A DNA stretch of 64,000 nucleotides from Brachypodium distachyon (Eukaryota; Streptophyta; Magnoliopsida; Poales; Poaceae): the NCBI RefSeq assembly GCF_000005505.3, contig NC_016134.3, positions 21,962,584 to 22,026,583 on the forward strand, read 5' to 3'. The notes beneath the pieces were generated by a model. That model was not told the origin of the DNA. It did not search any database and worked only from the letters and a program-made list of their open reading frames with translations. A program made the position numbers and the translations under genes. Shown in pieces: positions 11,502-22,441 of this stretch (the stretch's first letter is position 1; every line of letters starts with the position of its first letter).

Positions 11502-11793
11502 ATCTGTTGATGCCTACCAGCTTATATTAGTTTTTATCGTTATCAGCTTTGCGAGTTAGTCATTGACCATACAATCTATGTGTATGGCAATGTAGGTCGA
11601 TTACTTTTTCCTCGTCCTCTTTTTCTTTGTGGGCAATGCCCCACCATAAACAAGTGTGTTTTGCTACGATTTCCAAAACCTTTCATGATTGATGAGTGTA
11701 TGATTGATATATGCTTGAGTAATATCTTGTTTGGGGGTTTAGTTATCCTTAGCTCTATTGTATCTATTTTCTCGTCTATACTACCCTAAACAG
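11502..11793 (+). other. G1 spacer between ORF0 and gag
   Basis: About 290 bp of AT-rich untranslated sequence. The G2 remnant breaks off inside the equivalent of this stretch (about 47551). Confidence 0.55.
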
Positions 11794-12900
11794 ATGCCTC
11801 CGAGACGCCGGAACCCCACCAACAACGCTGAGGCTAACAATGCCGAAGCTGACGGAAACGCTGCCACGATGCAACAGTTATTGGCTGCTCAGACCCAATT
11901 CTTCCAGATGATTACACAGCAGTTAGCCAACAACAATGCCAACCACCAGCAGAACCCCAACAACAACCAGCAGCACCACCCACTTCAAGTGGACATGTTG
12001 ACAAGGTTTCTGCGCTTGCGCCCACCCACCTTCTCCAGCTCACCAGAGCCAATTGTGGCAGACGATTGGCTCCGCTCTGTGAACAAGAATTTGGTGACCA
12101 TCAACTGCACCGAGGAGGAAAAAGTTCGGTTTGCAGCCCATCTGTTGGAAGGACCAGCTGCACCGTGGTGGGAGAACTACCAGATCACCACCCCTATTGA
12201 GCTTGTCACATGGGATATGTTCCAAGAAGCCTTCCGCACCGCCCACATCTCGGCGGCGGTGCTTAATTTGAAGAAGAAAGAGTTTCTGCGGCTCAGACAG
12301 GGAAGCCGCACAGTGGTCGAGTTTATCGACTAGTTCAACAGTCTCGCCCGCTATGCGCCGGACGAGGTGAACACGGATGCCAAGCGCCGAGAGAGATTTT
12401 TGGATGCTCTGAACGATGAGCTCTCCGTTCAGTTGGCTATTGCTTACACCCCTACCTACCAATCACTCATTAACAAGGCGATCGTGTTGGAGAACAAGCT
12501 CCATCAGATGGAGAACCGCAAGAGGAGACTCCACCAGGGAGGCTCTCACGCGGGGCCGCCTCAGAAGCCACGCATCACCCAGGACGGCAGCGGCAGTTCA
12601 TCTGTGCATAAGGCCGGAGGCCACAACGACAGACACAGTGGAGGGTATGGCCATCAGAACCGCCATACCGGGATCAACAACAGCAACAAGCACCAGCATC
12701 ACCAGCACCAGCAGCAGCGCCCGAGGCACCATAACGGGAATGGTAACCACAATGGAGGTGGAAACCAAGGTGGCAATGGAAAGGGCCACACCAACGGCAA
12801 TGGAGCCGGACAGAACCGCAACCCTGGCAGGGACATGAGCTAGGTGGAGTGTTTCAAGTGCCACAAGATGGGCACTACTCCAACGATTGCCCGGAGAGAT
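11794..12900 (+). pseudogene. G1 gag
   Basis: Starts MPPRRRNPTNN with a Gln/Asn-rich N-terminus, then the gypsy gag core (DWLRSVNKNL, APWWENY, FRTAHI, LRQGSRTVVEF). TAG at 12331-12333 interrupts the core, and the frame continues with YAPDEVNTDAKRRERFL. A low-complexity His/Gly/Asn-rich region follows (about 12540-12830). A second TAG at 12841-12843 precedes the zinc knuckle VECFKCHKMG, in which one base is lost, so the second half (HYSNDC) lies in the next frame. Gag forms the particle and binds RNA; this copy cannot. Confidence 0.87.
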
Positions 12901-13240
12901 TTGGAGGGAACGTGGTTAAACCAAACCCATTCCAGAAGGGCAACGTGAACCACATCGACGTGGAAGAGATCATCGAGGAGCAAGGTATAGTCATCGGTAC
13001 CTTTAGCATTAATTCATTTAAGGCTTTAGTACTGTTTGATACCGGTGTATCCCATTCATTCATATCAAGGGGTTTTGTGCATCAAAATGGATTACCTGTC
13101 AGCACATTAGCCAACCCCATGAAAGTAAACTCACCAGGTGGAGAGTTGATAACTGCCTATGACTGTCGTGGGCTAAGTTTGGAAATAGGAAAACACACCT
13201 TCCCCACGGACCTAATAATAATAGGTCCCAGGGTTTGGAT
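12849..13240 (+). pseudogene. G1 protease
   Basis: The frame holds the end of the zinc knuckle, a linker and the aspartic protease motif LFDTGVSHSFIS; the usual residue after D-T-G is alanine. The reading ends in a frameshift at about 13225, just before the conserved LGMDWL segment, which lies in the next frame (13235 onward). In chromoviruses the protease is made as part of one gag-pol chain, so both shifts would abolish pol here. Confidence 0.82.
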
Positions 13241-14893
13241 GTCATCCTAGGAATGGATTGGCTGGCTAAGTATGAGGGACTTATAGACTATGTCAGAAGA
13301 ACCATCACCCTCACCACCCCAAGGAATAAGAGAATCCGCTTCAAGTCTGTTTTCGAACTTAAGAGACCTAAGGTCAATGCTCTTAAGGGGGTTAGCCAGG
13401 ACGAGGTTCCAGTAGTGAATGAGTATCTGGATGTTTTTCCAGAGGAATTACCAGGCATGCCACCGGACCGTGATGTGGAGTTCCTTATTGAGTTAATGCC
13501 AGGAAGTGGACCCATAGCCAAGAGACCATATAAGATGGCTGTGGACGAGTTGAAAGAATTGAAGAAGCAGCTAGCTGAACAGTTAGCGAAAGGGTTCATC
13601 CGCCCCAGTTCATCACCCTGGGGAGCACCTGTCCTGTTTGTAGAAAAGAAGGACAAGAGCCAACGGATGTGCATTGACTATCGTTCACTCAACGAGGTGA
13701 CGATAAAGAATAAGTATCCTTTGCCCATAATCAATGATTTATTCGACCAGTTGAAGGGAGCTCAAGTGTTCTCAAAGATCGATCTGCGATCAGGATATTT
13801 TCAGTTGAAAATTCGGGAGATGGATATACCCAAGATGGCATTCACCACTAGGTATGGACTGTACGAGTACACTGTGATGCCTTTTGGATTGACTAATGCA
13901 CCTGCATACTTCATGAACATGATGAACAAGGTGTTCATGGAATTCTTGGACAAGTTTGTCGTGGTATTCATAGATGACATCTTGATTTACTCCAAGAGCA
14001 AGAAAGAGCATGAGCAGCATCTGCGCATGATTTTGGAAAAGTTGAGAGCGCACCAGCTGTACGCCAAATTCAGCAAGTGTGAATTTTGGTTATTAGAAGT
14101 CAACTTTCTTGGACACATAGTGTCAGGAGCCGGAGTAGCCGTTGACCCAGCTAAGGTTGCAGCAGTTACGGAATGGGAGGCACCGAAGAATGTCGGAGAA
14201 GTCCGCAGCTTCCTTGGACTTGCCGGTTATTATCGGAGATTCATTGAGAATTTCTCGAAAATAGCGAAACCCATGACAGAGCTTTTAAAGAAAGAGAAGA
14301 AGTTTACCTGGAATAAGAACTGTGAAGAAAGTTTCCATGAATTGAAGAAAAGACTAGTGTCCGCACCCATCCTTGTTTTGCCTGACCTACAAGAGGATTT
14401 TCAAGTATACTGTGACGCCTCATGTCAAGGATTGGGAGGAGTGTTAATGCAAGGAGGAAGAGTTGTAGCGTATGCTTTGCGGCAGCTGAAAAGCCATGAA
14501 GGCAATTACCCCACTCATGACTTGGAGTTAGCATCGGTAGTGCACGCCCTGAAGGCTTGGAGACACTACCTAATGGGAAAACATTGTGAATTGTTCACGG
14601 ATCACAAGAGCCTGAAATATATATTCACCCAGAAGGAGCTGAACCTGAGGCAGAGAAGATGGTTAGAACTGATAAAGGATTATGACCTGAGTCTACAATA
14701 TCATCCAGACAAGGCTAATGTAGTAGCCGATGCATTGAGCCGCAAGGGTTTTATAAATGAACTAACAGCTGGAGAATTACCACCAGAGTTGTGCGAACAG
14801 TTCAAGGACCTCAGGCTGGAGATAGTACCTGAAGGTTATTTAGCCACCTTGGAAGTACAGCCCACATTGCTGGATAGGATTAGAGAAGCATAG
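13235..14893 (+). pseudogene. G1 reverse transcriptase and RNase H
   Basis: 552 open codons. After the protease tail come the RT blocks: [64 protein letters not shown] and the catalytic FIDDILIYS (the YxDD box with Phe in first place). RNase H follows ([35 protein letters not shown]). This part is well preserved. It ends at TAG (14891-14893), and the frame continues straight into integrase, so the stop is a mutation and not the natural end. Confidence 0.92.
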
Positions 14894-16351
14894 AAGGATG
14901 ACTCAGAAATTAAGGAAATAAAAGAGAATATGCTTACTGGAAAGGCCAAAGAGTTTCGAGAAGACAACCAGGGTACCATATGGTTCGGAAGACGCATTTG
15001 CGTACCGCAAGATCTGGAAATCAGAAAGTTGATTCTGCAAGAAGACCACGATTCACCATACTCAATCCATCCTGGAAACACAAAGATGTACATGGACCTC
15101 AAGGAAACATTTTGGTGGTCCGGATTGAAGCGTGACATCGCAGAGTTCATTGCCTTGTGCGATGTGTGCAGGAGAGTTAAGGCAGAACACCAGAAGCCAG
15201 CAGGGTTACTGAGACCATTGCCTATACCGGACTGGAAATGGGATAAAGTTGGCATGGATTTTATCACCGGGCTACCAAGGACTAGATCAGGATATGATTC
15301 CATTTGGGTAGTGGTTGACCGTTTGACCAAGGTTGCCCACTTCATACCAGTGAAGACTACATACACTAGTGCACAGTTAGCGAAACGCTACATGTCCAGA
15401 ATAGTGTGTTTACACGGAGTACCCAAGGAAATAGTTTCAGACAGAGGTACCCAGTTTACCTCAAGATTTTGGGGACAACTACATGAGTCTCTAGGAACGA
15501 GACTAGAATTCAGTACAGCCTTTCATCCGCAGACGGATGGACAGACCGAGAGAGTAAATCAGATCCTTGAAGATATGTTGAGAGCTTGCGCTCTAGATTA
15601 TGGGTCTAGTTGGGATGACAATTTGCCGTATGCAGAATTCTCATACAACAACAGTTTCCAAGCTAGCATTGGAATGTCACCGTTTGAAGCTTTGTATGGA
15701 AGGAAATGCAGAACACCATTGTTATGGGATGGTGTAGGAGATCGTAGCCTATTCGGCCCAGACATGATAAAAGATGACGAAGAAAAGGTTAGACTCATCC
15801 GAGACCGGCTGAAGGTAGCTCAGTCAAGACAGAAGAGCTATGCAGATTCCAAACGTAGGGAGGTTACCTATGAAGCTGAAGACAGAGCTTATCTCAGAGT
15901 TTCGCCGATACGCGGTGTCAAGAGATTTGGTATAAAAGGGAAGTTAGCACCCCGATTCATCGGACCTTTCAAGATATTGTCGCGACAAGGAGAGGTAGCC
16001 TACAAGTTGGATTTGCCGAAAAGACTGTCCAATGTCCACAACGTCTTCCACGTATCGCAACTGAAGAAGTGTCACCCCGAGATGGCCGACACACACCTGA
16101 GGGATACAATTCCACTGGAGGAAGTTCAATTACAGAGTGACCTCACCTATGAGGAGAAACCAATCAGAATCTTGGACACAGCTGAGACACAAACCCGATC
16201 CAAGACCATCAAGTTCTGCAAGGTTCAGTGGGACCATCACACAGAAGAAGAAGCCACTTGGGAACGTGAAGATGATCTTCGAGAAGACCACCCACACCTC
16301 TTTGCTAGCCACACCGAATCTCGAGGACGAGATTCATCTCAAGGGGGTTAG
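14894..16351 (+). pseudogene. G1 integrase with C-terminal chromodomain
   Basis: Continues in the same frame as RT after one TAG. The zinc finger is visible as H-H-C-C (HIPG-type SIHPGNTKMY...CDVCRRVK). The catalytic core has D in GMDFITGLP, D in VSDRGTQF and E in GQTERVNQ, all present. The C-terminal chromodomain runs from about 16140 to 16300 (IRILDTAETQTRSKTIKF, VQWDHHTEEEATWE). Chromodomain integrases of this lineage are thought to steer insertion to silent chromatin. The natural stop is TAG at 16349-16351. Confidence 0.92.
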
Positions 16352-16352
16352 G
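16341..16352 (+). other. G1 polypurine tract
   Basis: AAGGGGGTTAGG lies just before LTR2 and overlaps the pol stop codon. It would prime plus-strand DNA synthesis. Confidence 0.7.
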
Positions 16353-16354
16353 TC

Positions 16355-19300
16355 TGTAACATCCCAAAATTTCAAACTTTTACATGTGCATTGCATTCAT
16401 AAGCATCATGCCACAATTGCATATTTGAATTTTTGAATCACAAAAGGCTTTAAGAGATTTTGTTTACATCCCTGTAACCTTTGGATTTTCAAACCAATAG
16501 GGTTGATGTATAAAAAGGCTTTAATGCATATATAAGCTATCCCATAATTTTTGGTTAATTATTTGGAGTTGAAAAAGTATTTTATTTAAATAGTTATATG
16601 GCCCTAAAGCATTTAGAGGGCAAATGTATCTTTACATATTTTATTTTGAAGAGAAACTACTTCCAAAAGTTGTATCTTGGTAGAACATGATTTTACAAAT
16701 TTTCTGGAATTTATTTGGACCAATTTGGAGTTCAAACTCAAAAGATATCAAAGAAATGAGAAAAGCATAAAAAGAAAAGGCTAAAAGAAAAAAAAAATAG
16801 AAAACCGGACCGGCCCGGCCAAAATGGGCCGAACCGGCCCAGTCCGACCGCACGCGTGCCGGCCCAGCCCGCCCCCCCGCGCGCGCCCGCACCCGCTGAC
16901 AGGTGGGGCCCACCAGTCAGGGGCTTCTTCCCCGGAAGGAAACCCTCGCGCCCCCGCCGCGATTTCCGGCCGCCGTCCCCACGCGCCCGCCGCCGCAATC
17001 TCCTCCTCCGGCCTTCCATTTTCACGCCCGAGCATGTCTATATAACCCCCGCGACCCCCTCTCTTTTTCCCCCCCGTTTTCCCTCGCTCGCACGCCGCTA
17101 GGCCGCCGGAATCCCTCGCCGGAGTCGCACCCGCGCCGCCGCGTCCTCTTCGTCCTAGGCGCCGACCGCACCGTCCCCGAGCGCCGCCGACCGCACCCCC
17201 GTCTCCGCCGTGCCGCGCCGCGCCTCCCCGTGTCTTCCCCGAGCCGCCTGCGACGCCGGAGCACCCCGCGCCGCCTCGCCCGTGCCCGCACCGCCGTCTC
17301 CCCCGACTCAGGCAGCCCGCGCCGCCCGGTAAACCCTAGAACTCCCCTCGTCCGTCCGATCTGGAACGATGGCTAGGATTAGATCACTTATAAAACGAAC
17401 CGGTACGCACTGTGGAGCGTCCGATCTTTATAAGTTAGATCTAACGGCTCGGATTTATTTATAAACCAAACCGGTGCCATCCAATAATAATGTGCCACGT
17501 GGCACCCGGTTTTATAAAATAAAAATGTAATTTTAATCCCTCGGAAATAATAAAAGGCACTTTTGCAGATAGGCCCCTGTAACTTCAAATGGTCATAACT
17601 TTAAATCTGTTTGGCCAAATTTAATGATCCACACCTTTTTGGAATCCTTAGAAAGTGTAGAATCTTTTGGCACTGTCCAAATTCAAATTTGAATATTTGA
17701 ATCACATTCAAATTACAGATTAGGGTTTATACCATTTAAATCATAACTAATTATTTAGAAGTCCTTTTTGAATGAAACCAGTGCCCAAAATTTTGTTTTA
17801 ATGTCCTCTGTCCAATGGGACAGAGAAATAAATGTTTTGAATTAATCTATTTGGCTGATGCTAATAAAATCTCATTTTAGGGTTTAAACCCTAGGCATTG
17901 CAATTCATTTAAAAACCCTAATTGCAGGTGCTTAATTATCAATGCCTTGGACCAGTAGATCACCCAAATAAAACCAACCCACCCATGTCATATGTTTTGC
18001 ATCGCATCATGGCATACATATTCTTTTGTCATGTTTGTATTGTGTGTTTATGTGTGTGTATATGTTTGTTGATTGTATAGTAGTCTCGGAGAGCGAACCT
18101 TGCGATTGTGACGAGTGTTTGAACTCCAACTACTATCAAGGCAAGTTCACTTTGATCATTTATCCATTATTTTATTGTGCACTAGATTTTATTAGTTGCA
18201 TTGTCAGGATTATTATTGTATCTATGCTAGCTATGATCTGTCCTAGTAGTATAGGATACTTTTGCCATGACTTCACCACCAATTGCCATCGTAATAGTAA
18301 AATGCTATGCTATGATAATATACGAGGGTGGTATTATTACAATGTGATACTATTGAATTACAAATATAGTTTTCCTAGTGTATGACAAAACAAGTAATTC
18401 AATGAACCGTCCTGGGTGGGCTGCTTTGAGTATTCGGATGTCGTGACGTTAGGTCCATTTCTATGGGTCCCTCTGAGTCGAGTCTCCGTGGATTCGGAGA
18501 TGGATCGTCCATGGACGTCTCTCCCGTGGATTCGGGGAGCGCCTTCGTCACAATGTGGGATGCCACCCGGGATAACCAGAGACTGGACTAGTTTCCTATT
18601 TAGTAGCGTCCAGTACAACCACATGGTAATATGGGCTCTGCCTGGATGGAGTAAGAAATGTTTACCCAGATCCGAGGGATTGTACTGAGGTAGTTGTGTA
18701 GGTGGGAGCGCGGGTCCCTCAGGTGGTTTGGGTGAACATGTTCTGAAAATTCTTGAAGTCGATGCCATTGCTACTCCACCCGGAGAACAGCAAGGGATTA
18801 ACACGTCGAATTCTTGTGGGTAAAGTGTACCACCTCTCGAGAGTGTCAAACTAAGTACTTAGCGTGTCCCCGGTTACGGACAATTATGAGCAACTGGATA
18901 TTGGAGCTGTAAGGAAAGTCTCACTCATTCCAATTTCCTAATAAAACGAATGGTTTGAACTGGGTAGGAGCATTGATGTTTCTACTCAATGTGCCTAGGT
19001 TAATAGGAGCATGGGTGTTTCTACCCCGTGTCCAATAGAATTCAAAACTATTTGTCTAAAAATGATAGGATTTGAATAATGATACTTTTATGCAAAATAG
19101 CCAAACCCCACTTAGCCAAACTATGCATGTACTTGGTAGGTCCTTTATAACTCTAGTGAGCTTGCCAATACTTTCAAATGTATTGATCACGTAGTGGCTG
19201 CAATTAACAATGCAGGTGGATCCGACGATGAGTGAGGTTCGTCGTTTTGTCATGGGTCATGTGCTTACATTCCAACATGCTCTCTCCTCTGGGAGTAGAT

Positions 19301-19561
19301 GAGGCCCTTTTACTCTACTTTTCCGCTGCAGCTTCATGATATATCGTTGTCATGGTTTTGAACATTATTTGTTTATGCTGGCCTAAGAGGTCATGCAAGT
19401 TTGTAAGTACAATTTAAGTTCTGGATGATACGATGTAATAAAGTACTTTTGACCATTGTATCTTGATATTACATCTTGAACTGTGTGTGCTAGTGAGTCG
19501 ATCCAGGGACTAGCACAAGTAAGCACAGAGATCGAACCCTTGGTGAAAGGGGATCGCTTCA
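16355..19561 (+). repeat. G1 LTR2, full-length Tekay LTR (3207 bp)
   Basis: The longest copy in the window and the reference for the others. It starts TGTAACATCCC and ends GATCGCTTCA. A GC-rich block (about 16800-17340) includes the TATA box and a CT-rich leader. The following part is AT-rich. The copies at 8058, 20596, 35119, 39528, 47441, 49139 and 56801 are all shorter through deletion. Confidence 0.92.
17038..17046 (+). promoter_or_regulatory. TATA box of the Tekay LTR
   Basis: CTATATAAC lies in the GC-rich block and is followed by a long CT-rich stretch. Equivalents are CTTTATAATC at 57491-57500 and, on the minus strand, near 41020. It is missing from LTR1, from the 35119 copy and from G2. 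Confidence 0.65.
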
Positions 19562-20600
19562 GATGGTATCAGAGCAATGTGTTGCCTGTAGGAACGTGAC
19601 CCTAGTTTGGATTAAGATAAGACAAGACCAAAGGCCAAACCTTAGGAATATTTCTCATCCCTTTCTGATCTATATCTATATACATACATTTTATTCCTTA
19701 TCCCTATTCATCTAAATCTTTGCATTTATATCTACATATGCATGACATGTTTATTGTTTTACATATACACCGAATACTATGCTTATTACCATATATGCAT
19801 GTTTATTATATTATACTGCAGATGCATATTTGATTTTTTACACCATACACCACTATAATCTTGTTGCCATGTTGTTCACTTTTATTTTATTTTTACTTAC
19901 ACTCGACCATTTGATCATGTCACTGATACTCCCTTATCTCCTTCTTTATTTTCTATAGATGGGAAGCCCAACACCTTTTGGCAACGTCCCGCCGTTCACC
20001 CGCGTCTACTACCCCGCCACGGACGATGACCAGCTGTTCAGTGCCCCTTTGGCGGCACTGTGTGCTTTCCTCGACCTGCCACCACCCAGGTTCAGAGGCC
20101 GAGTTGAGACCGCCGCACCCGAGGGATGGCCGCCACGGTGGGAGATCGAGGCGAAGATCCGGGGCCGTGAGATCACGCCAGCTACGCCGGATATCACCTT
20201 CATCAGCCGCTACCCCACCTTCGAGCAGGGCCTTCAGTTCGCCATGCAGTGCGCCTTCGCATAGGTGTGCCGGGACTATCGGCACGAGTTCCCCGAGGAT
20301 TCCCCCTTCCTCCTTTTTGGGAGGCGGAATCACGCATGCTCGGCAGTGGCTACGACCAACGACGAGGATGCAACCCCAGTGACGACCCACTTCAAGAACA
20401 TGGAAATCAACACCGTGGACTTGGAGTCTTGTCTCGAGCATGAGATGACCAGGGCCGACCTAGCCGAGGAGCAGGTTGGTAACCTGATGGGAGAGAAGAC
20501 CCAGTGGCTGGGGACAAGGCCGTGTTGGAGAACACTGTCCTCAATATGGGAGACACCATCGAGCAGCTGCAGTATGAGAGGGACTAGACTCGCTACTACT
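19562..20600 (+). mobile_element. Second, partial G1 interior (leader and ORF0)
   Basis: Continues LTR2 exactly as the interior continues LTR1: primer site, leader and ORF0 (from 19959), with a constant offset of 9329 bases to 10233-11271. It carries the same defects as the first copy (TAG at codon 102 and the same frameshift), so it was copied after those arose. It stops in the middle of ORF0 at a joint with LTR3. This stretch should not exist in a normal element. Confidence 0.9.
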
Positions 20601-21237
20601 CAATGTGCCTAGGTTAATAAAGCGAATGGTTTGAACTGGGTAGGAGCATTGATGTTTCTACTCAATGTGCCTAGGTTAATAGGAGCATGGGTGTTTCTAC
20701 CCCGTGTCCAATAGAATTCAAAACTATTTGTCTAAAAATGATAGGATTTGAATAATGATGCTTTTATGCAAAATAGCCAAACCCCACTTAGCCAAACTAT
20801 GCATGTACTTGGTAGGTCCTTTATAACTCTAGTGAGCTTGCCAATACTTTCAAATGTATTGACCACGTAGTGGCTGCAATTAACAATGCAGGTGGATCCG
20901 ACGATGAGTGAGGTTTGTCGTTTTGTCATGGGTCATGTGCTTACATTCCAACATGGTCTCTCCTCTGGGAGTAGATGAGGCCCTTTTACTCTACTTTTCC
21001 GCTGCAGCTTCATGATATATCGTTGTCATGGTTTTGAACATTATTTGTTTATGCTGGCCTAAGAGGTCATGCAAGTTTGTAAGTACAATTTAAGTTCTGG
21101 ATGATACGATGTAATAAAGTACTTTTGACCATTGTATCTTGATATTACATCTTGAACTGTGTGTGCTAGTGAGTCGATCCAGGGACTAGCACAAGTAAGC
21201 ACAGAGATCGAACCCTTGGTGAAGGGGGATCGCTTCA
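20596..21237 (+). repeat. G1 LTR3 remnant with rearranged joint
   Basis: The last part of the LTR, from an internal CTACT to the end GATCGCTTCA. The first 24 bases (20596-20619) match LTR1 9652-9675. The sequence then jumps back to the counterpart of about 9610, so a short segment is present twice. It has several substitutions against LTR1 and LTR2, whereas those two are almost identical, so LTR3 is the more diverged copy. Confidence 0.85.
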
Positions 21238-21242
21238 GTGTA

Positions 21243-21638
21243 TATGATACAGCACAAGGGTTTTGTCGATCCAAAGAATGCTGGAAAAATATGCAACTTT
21301 AGAAATCCATCTATGGATTGATGCAAGGATCTCGGAGCTGGAACATTTGTTTTGATGAAGTAGTCAAAGGGTTTGGCTTCATCAAAAATGAAGAAGAACC
21401 TTGTGTATACAAGAAGTTCAGTGCAAACTCAGTCGTATTTCTAATCTTATATGTGGATGACATATTATTGATTGGAAATGACATTCCGATGCTAGAAGCC
21501 GCCAAGGACTCATTGAAGAAAAGTTTTTCAATGAAGGACTTGGGAGAAGCGGCTTATATTTTGGGAATCAGGATCTATAGAGATAGATCAAGGAGGCTTA
21601 TTGGTTTAAGCCAGAGTACATATGTTGACAAAGTGTAG
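21243..21638 (+). pseudogene. C1 reverse transcriptase, second part
   Basis: Copia RT resumes after the GTGTA duplication with [10 protein letters not shown]. One lost base and a CAG-to-TAG change near 21300, judged against C2, break the first codons. The frame 21318-21638 then holds SWNICFDEVVK, FLILYVDDILLIGND with the catalytic YVDD box, and KDLGEAAYILGI. It stops at TAG 21636-21638. The same TAG occurs in C2 (just left of 46925 on the minus strand). Confidence 0.88.
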
Positions 21639-22421
21639 AAAAGATTCAACATGGATGAGGCAAAGAAAGGGTTCTTGCCCATGTCGCATGGTATAACTCT
21701 AAGCAAGACTCAGAGTCCTTCGACTTCTGATCAGCGAAATCGGATGAGTGCGATTCCGTATGCTTTGGCGGTCGGATCCATCATGTACGCCGTGTTATGT
21801 ACTCGACTGGATGTTTTCTATGCTCTAAGTGTTACGAGCAGGTATCAAGCTGACCCCTGGACAGCAGTGAAGAATATCCTTAAGTACTTGAGAAGGACTA
21901 AGGATATGTTTTTGGTTTACGGTGGTGAGGATGAGCTCGTTGTAAAGGGTTACACTGATGCTAGTTTCCAAACCGACAAGGACGATTATCGATCACAATC
22001 TGGATACTTGTTCGTCTTGAACAGAGGTGCGGTGAGCTGGAAGAGCTCTAAGCAAGAAACGGTGGCTGACTCTACAACAGAAGCTGAGTATATCTCGGCT
22101 TCCGAAGTCGCGAAAGAAGGCATTTGGATCAGAAAGTTTGTTTCTGAGCTTGGAGTTGTTCAGGGCGCGTCCAATCGCATGGACCTCTACTGTGACAACA
22201 GTGGTGCTATCACACAAGCCAAAGAACCACGACATCACCAAAAATCCAAACACATACTCAGGCGTTACCATCTCATACGAGAATTCGTGGAGAGAGGTGA
22301 CGTTAAGATATGCAAGGTACACACGGATCTCAATGTTGCCGATCCGTTGACAAAGCCTCTCCCGCAGCCAAAGCATGAGGCGCACACACGAGCCATGGGT
22401 ATGCGATACTTGGATGATTGA
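21639..22421 (+). pseudogene. C1 RNase H and pol C-terminus
   Basis: Follows the TAG in the same frame. It shows IPYALAVGSIMYAVLCTR, YTDASFQTDKDD, SQSGYLFVLN, STTEAEYISASE, LYCDNSGAI, HILRRYHLIREF and ADPLTKPLP, which are all standard copia RNase H and tail landmarks. Apart from the upstream TAG it is open to its natural TGA at 22419-22421. Confidence 0.92.
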
Positions 22422-22430
22422 CTCTAGTGC

Positions 22431-22440
22431 AAGTGGGAGA
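22431..22440 (+). other. C1 polypurine tract
   Basis: AAGTGGGAGA lies one base before the 3' LTR. The C2 counterpart is on the minus strand at about 46127-46137. Confidence 0.75.
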
Positions 22441-22441
22441 C

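Larger units (their letters stand above)
8058..21237 (+). mobile_element. G1: Tekay/Del-type gypsy chromovirus with three LTR copies
   Basis: G1 lies inside the C1 RT, flanked by GTGTA on both sides (8053-8057 and 21238-21242). It begins TATAACATCCC (TGTAACATCCC in other copies) and ends GATCGCTTCA. The order is LTR1 (8058-10232), primer site, ORF0, gag, protease, RT-RNase H, integrase with chromodomain, purine tract, LTR2 (16355-19561), a second partial interior with ORF0 (19562-20600), and a partial LTR3 (20596-21237). One target duplication around all three LTRs means that the extra unit arose after or during insertion. All coding parts carry stops or frameshifts. Confidence 0.92.

Noticed and set aside
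16738..17376. Overlapping frames in the GC-rich Tekay LTR block (also 40862-41386 and 57183-58003)
   Set aside because: All frames on both strands are open because of GC bias. Contents are Pro/Arg/Ala-rich and differ between copies.
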